From contig CM075669.1 in NCBI GenBank assembly GCA_037962975.1, positions 116,204,501-116,268,500 on the forward strand: a DNA stretch of 64,000 nt, in the 5' to 3' direction. Shown piece by piece: positions 43,211 through 52,611 of this stretch. Origin of the DNA: Clitoria ternatea. Taxonomy: Eukaryota; Streptophyta; Magnoliopsida; Fabales; Fabaceae. The notes below the pieces were generated by a model. The model had not been told where the DNA came from. It worked only from the letters and a program-made list of their open reading frames with translations, and searched no databases. Both the position numbers and the translations under genes were made by a program. Position 1 is the stretch's first letter. Every line of letters begins with the position of its first letter.

Positions 43211-43871
43211 ATGAATTCACATTACTTACGTAGAATGGAGAATAGAGAAAAAAAGAAAAAGAGAAAGAGAAAAAAGGTGGAAAAAGATTTTAAGATGAAA
43301 AGCGAGATAGAGGAAATTTTTAAGGTATTGAAAATGACAGGAAATAAGATAATGAGTTTAAGAAAAAGGAATATTAAGAGGAAAATGAGAGAAATGGGGA
43401 GAAAGAATAAAATAAAGAATTACAACCATGAAGTGTTGTTATTAGATAATCTAAAGAGGAAATTGAAGAAAAGAGGAATGAGAGAAATGAAAAAGTGAAT
43501 GAAAATCATAATCATGGAAAGTCGACAATTTTGAGTGAAGATGAAAAAAAAGGAAAAAGTAAGATGATAAGTGTTATCTCTTCCTTTGATTTAACAATTA
43601 TACATCTTAATGAATCTTCTCCTAGTATTGAAATGACTCCTTCTAACAGGTTTAAATTATCATCTATCTTCATAATTAAGTCTCCAAAAGAGGCCAAGAG
43701 TGATTATGATATCTTCTTTAAAGATCAAATATTTCAGAATTTGTTTGACTGTGTTAGTGGAATTCAAGTGAAAAGTGGTTTCAAGAGGCTAACTTTTGAC
43801 CTAGGAAGGTATATGTTGCAACCAAAGAAGAATGAAGATTTGAGAGTGAATCATTCCAAGGAGGGAGACAA
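43211..43871 (+). mobile_element. Internal part of element E, right half
   Basis: This runs from the Athila insertion site to a polypurine tract (AGGAGGGAGACA, about 43860-43870) and the 3' LTR of E. With 18081-18338 the internal region of E is only about 0.9 kb. That is too short for a full pol, so E is a non-autonomous or internally deleted element. Confidence 0.6.
43235..43498 (+). CDS. Lys/Arg-rich hypothetical ORF in element E, 87 codons
   Basis: The frame opens at an ATG (MENREKKKKRKRKK) just right of the Athila insertion. It is extremely basic and helical. No domain is recognised. It resembles in composition the ORF at 18122-18322 on the other side and may be part of the same broken gene. 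A chance open frame in purine-rich DNA cannot be excluded. Confidence 0.3.
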   Translation: MENREKKKKRKRKKVEKDFKMKSEIEEIFKVLKMTGNKIMSLRKRNIKRKMREMGRKNKIKNYNHEVLLLDNLKRKLKKRGMREMKK

Positions 43872-43911
43872 TGATATGAATCCAAAAGGGAATTTTTTTA
43901 TAAAAAAATAA
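43495..43911 (+). CDS. Hypothetical ORF at the 3' end of element E, 138 aa
   Basis: This open frame overlaps the previous stop by four bases (ATGA) and runs into the 3' LTR of E, ending after NPKGNFFIKK. The middle has mixed composition (SDYDIFFKDQIFQNLFDCVSG) and looks like a real protein remnant. I recognise no family. Its C-terminus is encoded by the polypurine tract and LTR, a common layout for the last ORF of an LTR element. Confidence 0.4.
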   Translation: MNENHNHGKSTILSEDEKKGKSKMISVISSFDLTIIHLNESSPSIEMTPSNRFKLSSIFIIKSPKEAKSDYDIFFKDQIFQNLFDCVSGIQVKSGFKRLTFDLGRYMLQPKKNEDLRVNHSKEGDNDMNPKGNFFIKK

Positions 43912-43967
43912 TTTTCTATGTTTTTATAATTTTCATTTTTATTTTAAGTATTCAATTAGATGTCTTT
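43872..43967 (+). repeat. 3' LTR start of element E (truncated by insertion)
   Basis: TGATATGAATCCAAAAGGG matches 17517 onward, up to TTAGATG(T)CTTT. There a chromovirus LTR begins at 43968. The last five bases, TCTTT (43963-43967), are the expected target duplication of that insertion. Confidence 0.7.
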
Positions 43968-46221
43968 TGAGACGCCCCGAAAACACGGGTAAATTTTTCG
44001 CGTTTTATAAATCAATAATAAAGTAAATAATTAAAGTGGTGAAGCATTAAATTCAACACCCCGGATCTATGAAACGCCACTCTCATATATGAAGATATGA
44101 GAGGGTAAATTAAAAGTGATTTCATGAGAAATTTCCATTTAAAATTAGCAGAAGAATTAATTAAATTGGTTGTTGCATGATTGAATTTTAAGAGAAAGGA
44201 TTTCATATGGTTCTATGATTCATAATATGCCCAAAGTAGTCTTAAGATGATGTAATAAAAATGATTTGATGCAAAAGAAATAAGGATTAATTGAAACCAA
44301 ACAAAAGAGGGCATCAGAGAGCCACTTGCTCAAGCGAGAGCCACACTCGCTTAAGCGAGCCCATGAGGTGACGCTTAAGCGAGCTAGGAAAATGCTAAGC
44401 GAAGAAAAGAATGAGCATCAGGGGTCTTCTCACTTGAGCGAGCCCCATCTCACTTGAGCGAGATTCGAAGGCCACACTTTGGCGAGCCAGCAAGACGCTT
44501 GAGCGAGAGAGAAGATTAGTCTTAGGGGCCAATCTCGCTTGAGCGAGTTCCACCTTGCTTGAGCAAGATTGCTCTAGTAGCCTCAGGAACTCATTACCCG
44601 ATTTTCGCTTAAGCGAGGCAAAGCTCGCCTAGGCAAAAATCATCCAGTGTCCATTTCCTCTTCCCCTCGCTTGAGCGAACCATAGTACCAAGACCATTTC
44701 GCCTAAGCGAAAATGGTCCAGTAGCTAACTACTGGTTCAAGACAAATCTCGCTTGGGCGAGAATAGCATTTGCTTGAGCGAATTTCGGCCAATGGCCACA
44801 CCCCTGTTTCACAAGGGTCTCGCTCGAGTGAGACTACCACTCGCTTGAGCGAGTTCTACAGAACTTGTGCAGAAACATGGATTTTACACAACTTAGCATC
44901 TCAATTCACATTTCCCACCATTTTGGCCCATCCTAATGCATTAGTTGTACTACATCATATAATTATGAGTCCTCCTAATTGTTCTTACATTCAACATCAA
45001 ATTTCATTCATTCAATGCATAGGATTTAAACTCATTTCTACAAAACTTCATAAAACACTAAAAGTTATGAACTACCTCATTCATTCATGAAATTAAACAT
45101 GAACAAACATCATAATTCATCGTATTACATCATTTGAGTCATTAATTAAAATTGGCCATGCACATTAAGGTTCAATTTTCCTACATAACCCTCAAAATCA
45201 TCATCTACAATCTATATAACAAAATAAGCATACATATACACTATATGCTATACAAAAATCTAGATTTTTCCGGCTAAGGTGCTTCCGATACATCTATTTA
45301 CCTCCTTCCCCAAAATACACATCAAATGAGTCTCACTCCTCCCATGAGTGACCTGCATCACAAATCTAAAAAGTGGACAACATGGGAGAGTGAGTCATAC
45401 ATTCCAAAAGAATGAATATGAATACCATATGATCATGTACATATGTATCACAACATGTATACTTGCATTCATACACCACTCATCATCAACTTCATCATAA
45501 TTACAATCATCTATGTACATCAAGCAAGTATAAACCATACACATGATCTAGTCCTTCAACAATTGGACTATCATACATTTCATCATCTTTCTCATATCAT
45601 TATTTGGTATTCACATGTTTTATGCTGTCTTAATTACATTTCGTCGTTCTCAACACAACTATCACCATATATCATTACCTTTGGTATACTTCCTTGCTAT
45701 ATGCAAATGCTCTTAAGCTAATGCATATACACAATGGAATATTTCAACAAATTGCAGATCTGACTGTGGGAATATAAACACCAATTTGTGGGATTCAAGT
45801 ATAATTATCTAACCATACCCCTATTACAGTAGTAAAATGTGTACACTAATACTTAAATTCGCATGCATTTCACCAATTATTTTACTGGTACCAAATTGTA
45901 TCCCCCATCTTGCAACACCTGGTCATTTTCACCATGACCGCGGTAAACAACATATTTGACATATGGTGTTGCGGGCTGGCCAGATCTCAAATGATGGCGG
46001 CTGTGATCCCAAGGACCATCGGGGTCACCTGCTCCTCAAGAGCCACCCCCCATAAGGGTCGGCCACATGTAGCTCCCCGTAGCAATACATGGGCGGCTTC
46101 GTGACTCACACCGAGTCACAGGGGAAAATAAAATTACTCGTGCACCGAGCCACCCTCCCACTGGGTCGGCCGAGGGAACTCCCCTAATGTTCCAACAATG
46201 GCGGCTATGAAGTATGCCATG
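43968..46221 (-). repeat. Chromovirus-type 3' LTR, interrupted by the Ogre/Tat element
   Basis: The sequence starts TGAGACGCCCCG. The part 46000-46215 aligns with 23630-23870 of the LTR at 21681 (shared TCGGTCACC-type and CCCTCCCACTGGG words and AxTATGCCAT). It breaks off at CCATG (46217-46221), where the Ogre/Tat LTR begins. Short ORFs inside it are not conserved. It carries a large palindrome array. Confidence 0.7.
44325..44853. repeat. CTCGCTTGAGCGAG palindrome array
   Basis: About 18 copies of a 14-bp near-palindrome (CTCGCTTGAGCGAG, CTCGCTTAAGCGAG and variants) start at 44325, 44346, 44370, 44393, 44429, 44449, 44473, 44494, 44534, 44554, 44604, 44624, 44666, 44698, 44748, 44769, 44819 and 44840. 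Pairs are 20-21 bp apart and pairs follow each other at about 50 bp (44604, 44624; 44748, 44769; 44819, 44840). The spacing is the same as in the ATCGAT arrays but the word is unrelated. Confidence 0.8.
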
Positions 46222-47040
46222 TGTCGCAACCTGGATCGCGACGGCGCGGTCGACCCTCAAGATGATTTTTGTTCCGAAAAGAAAAATAGGGAGTCGCCAC
46301 CAATGTTTTTATCCATAGGAAAAACATTGGAAAAAACTAAGTTCAGTAAAGCACTGGTTTAAAAATGAGATTCAAGTTCGGGAGTCGGTTACGAGTAGGG
46401 AAGGTATTAGCACCCTACATCGCCTGTCAAAAATAGTACCAAGATTGAAAATGCGTAACATAAATAGCCTTACAAAAGATGTTTTATTTCTTCCCTTTTA
46501 TTGTTGTACTTTGTGTAAAAATAGAAGGCAATGGAAGGAACAAACTGAACAAACATAGAGTGTAGGTCAACAGGACGTCGCGTCCAAATTAACCTCGACT
46601 TTGATTTAAAAAACAGAGAAAGGGAGGGATGCTAACAAGATGTCGCGTCTAAATTAGTCATCCTTTAATCACATACGGGGTTAGAAACGGGAAGGGGATA
46701 AACGGGACGTCTCGTCCCAAGTATCCCGTTCCTTATGGGAAAATCAACAAGACGTCACGTCTAAATTAATTTTCATGGAATTTAATCAAGACACGGGGTC
46801 AGAGATTGGAAAGGGGATAAGCGGGACGTCTCGTCCCAAGTATCTCGTTCCTTATGGGAAAATCAACAAGACGTCACGTCTAAATTGATTTTCATGGGAT
46901 TGAGAAAGAGCGGTTACAAAGAAAACGTAAAGAAAATAAAATAGGAACGAAATGGGAAAGGTGGGGATAAAAAAAGATTGGGCCCGATAGGATTTAAAGT
47001 CCTGCTCCTACGTATTCTTGAGTTACCAAGAAATCAGGGT
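46222..47040 (-). repeat. 3' LTR of the Ogre/Tat element (visible homologous part)
   Basis: This matches 63181-64000. The LTR certainly extends further right, but its inner end cannot be fixed because the partner LTR leaves the window after 820 bp. The stretch contains inverted repeats GGACG-TCG-CGTCC, GGGACG-TCT-CGTCCC and AGACG-TCA-CGTCT at about 46579, 46644, 46711, 46756, 46830 and 46875. The partner has one more unit of about 119 bp. Confidence 0.8.
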
Positions 47041-47219
47041 TACGTAGTTCTTTGGTGATGTTTTTTTTTAGGAAGAGGCTAAAAAATTAATGGTGGATGA
47101 TTTTTTTTTTGGGCTAGTCTGAACGTGGAAACACTTGTTTTTTTTTGTTATTTATTTATTACGAACCTAGGAAGGGGTAAAAAGAAAAGAAAAGAAAATA
47201 ACAGAAATTTATTTAAGTG

Positions 47220-49450
47220 GAAAAATGAAAAAAAACCGAGTAAAAATGAAAAAACCGAGTAAAAATGGAAAAAACTGAGTAAAAATAGAAAACCGAGTTA
47301 AAAATGAAAATACCGAGTGAAAAATGAAAATACCGAGTGAAAAATAGAATGCCGAGTGAAAATGAAAATTCCGAGTGAAAGTTGGGAGACCGAGTGATGG
47401 AGCAGGAGAGCTGGACTCCGGTGTGACGAGAGAACAGGATGCTGAATAGTGAGGTGTGAAGGGATGATGTGCTGGACGGTGTGAAGGATTTATGAGGAAC
47501 TTGGGCAGTGTTGGAGGGAGAGAGAAGGGTGCTGGACAGTATGGAGAGGGGCTGTACCAAGTGAAGAGAGGGACGGTGTTGGTGAGGAGAAGGAAGGGTA
47601 GTGCTGGCGAGGAGAGGGAAGAGTGCTGGTGAGTGAAGAGAAGGACGATGTTGGTGAGGAGAGGGAAGGGTGTTGGTGAGTGAAGGGAAGAGTGCTGGTG
47701 AGTGAAGAGAAGGACGGTGTTGGTGAGGAGAGGGAAGGGTGTTGGTGAGTGAAGAGAGGGACTGAGTTTCTTCTCCCAATGAATGCTTCGGGCCTTCAAA
47801 ATTCCCAACCCTTGTGCATTTATAGGGGTTTCAGAGTGCTAGGCCAGCTCAGGCTTCCACTCTGAGTGGAGGCAGCCTGGTAGTAGGGGACAGCGGCTGG
47901 TGGAGATTTTTAATTTCTCCACTTCCGCCCCCCTGTCTGCCACCTCCAGGATTCCTGGATCCACTTGGGTGGTGGAATCCAAGTCAGCACGGGCGAACAG
48001 GGGGAGTAGGGGTCGGTTTTCTGCTTCTGACTCGGATTTAGTGCCTCAGTCAGTATACACCCATAGTGGGAAACAATCCGAGTGGAAAAGGTGCCTTTTA
48101 AGCACAAGACCGAGTGGAAAATGTGTAAAAAAAACCAAGTGAAAAATATGCTCGGTTTTGCTTTGTTGGTCGGTGTGAGGTTGCTGTGAAGAGCTGGGAC
48201 GAGCAAAACAACTCTGGTTGAAACATTCAACCAAAACCGAGTGAAGAATGACTTGGAACCAACTTGGAAATGGGTAAAATATGACTCGGAAATGGGCAAA
48301 AGGCTGACTCGGAATTGGGTGAAAGGCTGACTCGGAATTAGGTGAAAATGGCTCAGAATTGACTGAGAAGGGTGACTCGGAATTGTGTAAACAAATGGCT
48401 CGAAAATGGTGGAAAGTGACTCGGAAATGGGTAAAAATGGCTCGGAAATTGAGTGAAAGGATTCACTCGGTGCTGTCTAAGAGCGACTCACTCGGTGTGG
48501 ATTGAGAAAGGACTCACTCGGTATCAGAAGTGTTTTGATCGGATTTTGTCTATGCAAGAAGCATTCACTCAGAATTTGCTTCAGTCGGAGGTGTCTTGCT
48601 CGGATCTTATCTCTGGTTTAATTTCCAATCAGAAATGGAATTTAAAAATATGACCACTCGGTGCATTCACTCGGAGTTGGCTTTGTTTTCAATCAGAACT
48701 TAGAACTGGGATATTTTTACTCGGAAACGAACTTCTTTCCACTCAGAAATTGGAATTTGACAATTTGACGACTCAGATTTCTCTCCAATTGAGGGATACT
48801 CACTCGAATCTTGTTACTTCTTCAGTATTGACTCAGAACTGACCTTGGGAGTCGGTCTAATCTTCCAATCAGAATGGAACTTGGACTTTTTCACTCGGAA
48901 ACGGCCTTCTTCTCACTCAGAAATTGAATTTTGACAATTTGACAACTCGGATTTCTCTCCAATTGAGGGATACTCACTCGGATCTTGTTACTACTTCAGT
49001 ATTGACTCGGAACTTCTTTAATCGGAGGTGCTCTGCTCGGATCTTGTCACTTCTTGAAGCATTGACTCGGAATTTCTATGCCCAGGAAAAGACACTTGTC
49101 CCCAAATCAGACTTGCTGCTCCAATCGGTAATCCTTCACTCGGTATTTATTCACAATTGGTCCCTTTGACTCAGTGGCCGCAACCGAGGATCTTCCACTC
49201 GGATATATGCCTTTGGACGGTATTTATGCAAATTTAGTTCCTTCTTTCACTCGGACTGGCTTGGAAACACTCCCATACTTGAAGCCCACTCGAAAATGCC
49301 CTACCTGGAGACGGCTGACTCGAATATCTCACTCGGTAACAGTCATTTTGCACTCGGAAATAGCTATTTTTCACTCGGAAATAGCCATTTTCACTCGGAA
49401 ATAGCCATTTTTACTCGGAATTTATCATTCTGAGTCATTCTACTCGGTAG
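47220..49450. repeat. CCGAGTG/CACTCGG repeat field, about 20-bp period
   Basis: Dozens of copies of a 6-7 bp word occur. Between 47236 and about 48240 they read CCGAGT(G), with a regular period of 18-20 bp at 47236-47390. From about 48284 to 49450 they read ACTCGG, the reverse complement, mostly every 21-23 bp. A GGTGTTGGTGAGGAGAGGGAAG-type subrepeat fills 47575-47760. Long ORFs in this field (such as 47209-47808 minus) are by-products of the repeats. Confidence 0.75.
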
Positions 49451-49499
49451 ATCATTCAGAGATGAAGTCCAGTCCTCTCAGAACTCTTTCCACTTGGGT

Positions 49500-49800
49500 C
49501 GGACCAAAAGAGGTGTTCACAGATGCCCCTCTTTACTTCTTTTTTACAAGAGAAACACGAAGCTTTTCGTGTTTTTTGAGGTGAAAAGGAAGTAAAGATA
49601 TGAACACCGATGTAGGGACCAGATGGGACCTCTCGATAGGTATGGTGCCCGACGGTGTCGGCAATCACGAGTCGGTGTGGCCCTCTCTTCTTTAGAGACG
49701 AGCATTTTTATTATTATTATTTTTTATTATTTTTTTATTATTATTTTTGTTTTATTTTGTTTTGTTTTTTTTTTGAATTCTGAATCGACCGGAAAGGATT
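49500..49800. other. Non-coding spacer with T-rich tract
   Basis: I see no gene. The tract at about 49707-49774 is made almost only of T and TTA. On the minus strand it is A-rich. It could be near the LTR or UTR border, but I have no proof. Confidence 0.35.
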
Positions 49801-49829
49801 GTCTTCCAGTTAACAGGAGGTGAGAGGAT

Positions 49830-50380
49830 TGGGGTTGCTCCCCGGTAGACAGGAAATGTAAACATTGGGGTTGACCCTCGGTTGACAGGAAATTGGGGGG
49901 AGCTAACAGGACGTCTTGTCCGAATTAACTCACTGTTGACAGGAAATGTAAAGATTGGGGTTGACCCTCGGTTGACAGGAAATTGGGGGGAGCTAACAGG
50001 ATGTCTCGTCCGAATTAACTCACTGTTGATAGGAAATATAAAGATTGGGGTTGACCCTCGGTTGATAGGAAATTGGGGGGAGCTAACAGGACGTCTCGTC
50101 CGAATTAACTCACTGTTGACAGGAAATGTTAAGATTGGGGTTGACCCTCGGTTGACAGGAAATGTAAAGGATTGGGGTTGACCCTCGGTTGACAGGAAAT
50201 GTAAAGATTGGGGTTGACCCTTGGTTGACAGGAAATGTAAAGATTGGGGTTGACCCTCGGTTGACAGGAAATGTAAAGATTGGGGTTGACCCTCGGCTGA
50301 CAGGAAATGTAAAGATTGGGGTTGACCCTCGGTTGACAAGAAATGTAAAGATTGAAGTTGACCCTCGGTTGACATGGCTG
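49830..50380. repeat. Tandem array, 36-bp and 90-bp units
   Basis: The word TTGACCCTCG recurs at about 49871, 49961, 50051 and 50141 (90 bp apart), then at 50178, 50213, 50249, 50285, 50321 and 50357 (about 36 bp). The 90-bp form is the 36-bp form plus a 54-bp insert with GGACGTCTCGTCC. As 36 and 90 are multiples of three, several frames stay open (49752-50447 minus, 49882-50181 plus), but these are not genes. Confidence 0.85.
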
Positions 50381-50389
50381 AGGGCTCTT

Positions 50390-51400
50390 GGGGAACTGCC
50401 CCTTGACTAAAAGAGGATAAACCTGGGGTGATGCCCCAGTCTGACATGATTTGAAGGAATCTTGGGGAACTGCCCCTTGACTGAAAGAGAATAGATCTGG
50501 GGTGATGCCCCAGTCTGAGATGGTTTGAAGGAATCTTGGGGAACTGCCCCTTGACTAAAAGAGAATAAACCTAGGATGATGCCCCAGTTTGACGAGATTT
50601 GAAAGAATCTTGGGGAACTGCCCCTTGACTGAAAGAGAATAAACCTGGGGTGATGCCCCAGTTTGACGATTTTTGAAAGAATCTTGAGGAACCGCCCCTT
50701 AACTGAAAGAGAATAAAACCTAGGGTGATGCCCCAGTTTGACGAGACTTGAAAGAAACTTAAGGAACTGCCCCTTGACTGGAAGAGAATAAACCTGGGGT
50801 GATGCCCCAGTTTGACGAGACTTGAAAGAAACTTGGGGAATTGCCCCTTGACTGGAAAAGAATAAACCTGGGGTGATGCCCCAGTTTGACGAGACTTAAA
50901 AGAAACTTGGGGAATTGCCCCTTGACTAGAAGAGAATAAACCTGGGGTGATGCCCCAGTTTGACGAGATTTGAAAGAATCTTAGGGAACTGCCCCTTGAC
51001 TAGAAGAGAATAAACCTGGGGTGATGCCCCAGTTTGACGAGACTTGAAAGAAACTTGGGGAACTGCCCCATGACTGGAAGAGAATAAACCTGGGGTGATG
51101 CCCCAATTTGACGAGATTTGAAAGAATCTTGGGTAACTGCCCCTTAACTGGAAGAGAATAAACCTGGGGTGATGCCCCAGTTTGACGAGACTTGAAAGAA
51201 ACTTGGGGAATTGCCCCTTGACTGGAAGAGAATAAACCTGGGGTGATGCCCTAGTTTGACGAGATTTAAAAGAATCTTGGGGAACTTCCCCTTGACTGGA
51301 AGAGAATAAACCTGGGGTGTTACCCCAGTTTGACGAGATTTGAAAGAATCTCCTTGACTGAAAGAGAATGGATCTGGGTGATGCCCCAGTTTGAATTGTT
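50390..51400. repeat. Tandem array, 74-bp unit with two GGGG-CCCC hairpins
   Basis: The word TGCCCC of the GGGGAACTGCCCC motif recurs at 50397, 50471, 50545 and 50619 and so on, every 74 bp, about 13 times. Each unit holds GGGGAACTGCCCC and GGGGTGATGCCCC, two inverted repeats with four-base arms, about 35 bp apart. Copies decay after 51340. The minus ORF 51144-51530 is a by-product. Confidence 0.85.
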
Positions 51401-52611
51401 TGGGAAGTGTAGTTCCACTGGGGAAGGATTTGGTTAGCATCTGTCCGGTAACCTTCATGGTTCCACCGGGGGGAGTATTTGGTGATTTGGGATATTGTCC
51501 TTTGATCGGAAAGAGAAATTTAGGGTCCACTGGGGATATCCGGGGGGTTTGCTTGTAATGATTAAGAAAAGTGTATAGGGATTCATTGGGGAATGCATGG
51601 CAGGCCTACCGGAGGAGAAAAATCTGGGGGGATGTCCCGGCTTGGGACATTTTAATGTTGGGAAAGTGTTTTCCTATTGGGGAAGAAAGGCATGGCTAGC
51701 CTTTGATCACTGTGGTTCTATCGGATAACTAACTTTCCCAAATTGGATTAGGAAGTGCTCTAGTTAGGGGAGCTGAGTCCATTTTGTGGTTCTCCTTGGG
51801 AGGAACTCCCAGTCGGGGTTCCTCTGCTGGGAAAAACTTTGGGCAACTAAATGTCTTAGGGTCATAGGTCCTGGCCCTCCCTAAACAGAGAAACGTGAGA
51901 CAAATTAAAACTTACAGGTGAATTCCCTTGGCGATTGGCTTTTGAAGTAACTCATGGCCAAAATAACTTTTACTCCTGGCTTCATTGAGGTTGCCTAACG
52001 GAGTTGGTTATGCTTGTCTGAGGTAAGATCCGGCAATGGTATACACTTTGTTCCCCATAACTTCGTGTTTTTGTCATTTTCAAAATTTAAAAATTTTCTT
52101 TAAGGCAAAACCTTGTTCATTCATTTTAAATTGTGAACACATGTAAGAAAAAGGAAACATTTTATTTATGATCATGAAGTATGTACAGGTGATGAGAACA
52201 ATACAAAAGATATGATATGACAAGGTGCCAAGAACTGATGGTAAAGGTAAAAAGGAAGGCCTTTTAGATCCTCCATTGATTTCCTGAGAGTGGTGAGATT
52301 CCAGGTTTTTCTCGTGATTTCTGGTTATCCTCTGATTTTGCTTCCGAGGACATGGTTTGACAATGGCTTCAACGCTCTTAACTGACCTCCTTGTCGAAAA
52401 GTTGTCATTGCAGTGTTGAATCTACAGGCGGTGAATTTGTCTGAGCCGCCCTCCTAGGTTTTCGGCCCAACCAATCGCTCTAACTTTGCCTAGGCCATTT
52501 TTCAGGTTTTCAACCTAGTATTTTTTTTCTTTTTTTTTCTTTCTTTTTCTTTTTTTGTTTTTTGTTTTTTTGTTTTTTGTTTTTTTTTGTTTTTTTGTTT
52601 TTTTGTTTTTT
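51401..52611. other. 3' non-coding region of the Ogre/Tat element
   Basis: No gene is seen. A long T-rich tract with regular G interruptions (about 52517-52612) directly follows the pol stop on the minus strand, where it is an A-rich polypurine-like run. Whether this is the functional polypurine tract, so that the LTR reaches to about 52516, or just part of a long UTR cannot be decided here. Confidence 0.45.

Noticed and set aside
47209..47808. 199-codon and 188-codon overlapping minus-strand ORFs
   Set aside because: Both arise from the purine-rich GGTGAGGAGAGGG repeats; composition is extreme and two frames are open at once.
49752..50447. 231-codon minus-strand ORF with a repeated NRGSTPIF-type peptide
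   Set aside because: It is the translation of a 36-bp tandem repeat. Units in multiples of three keep several frames open on both strands.
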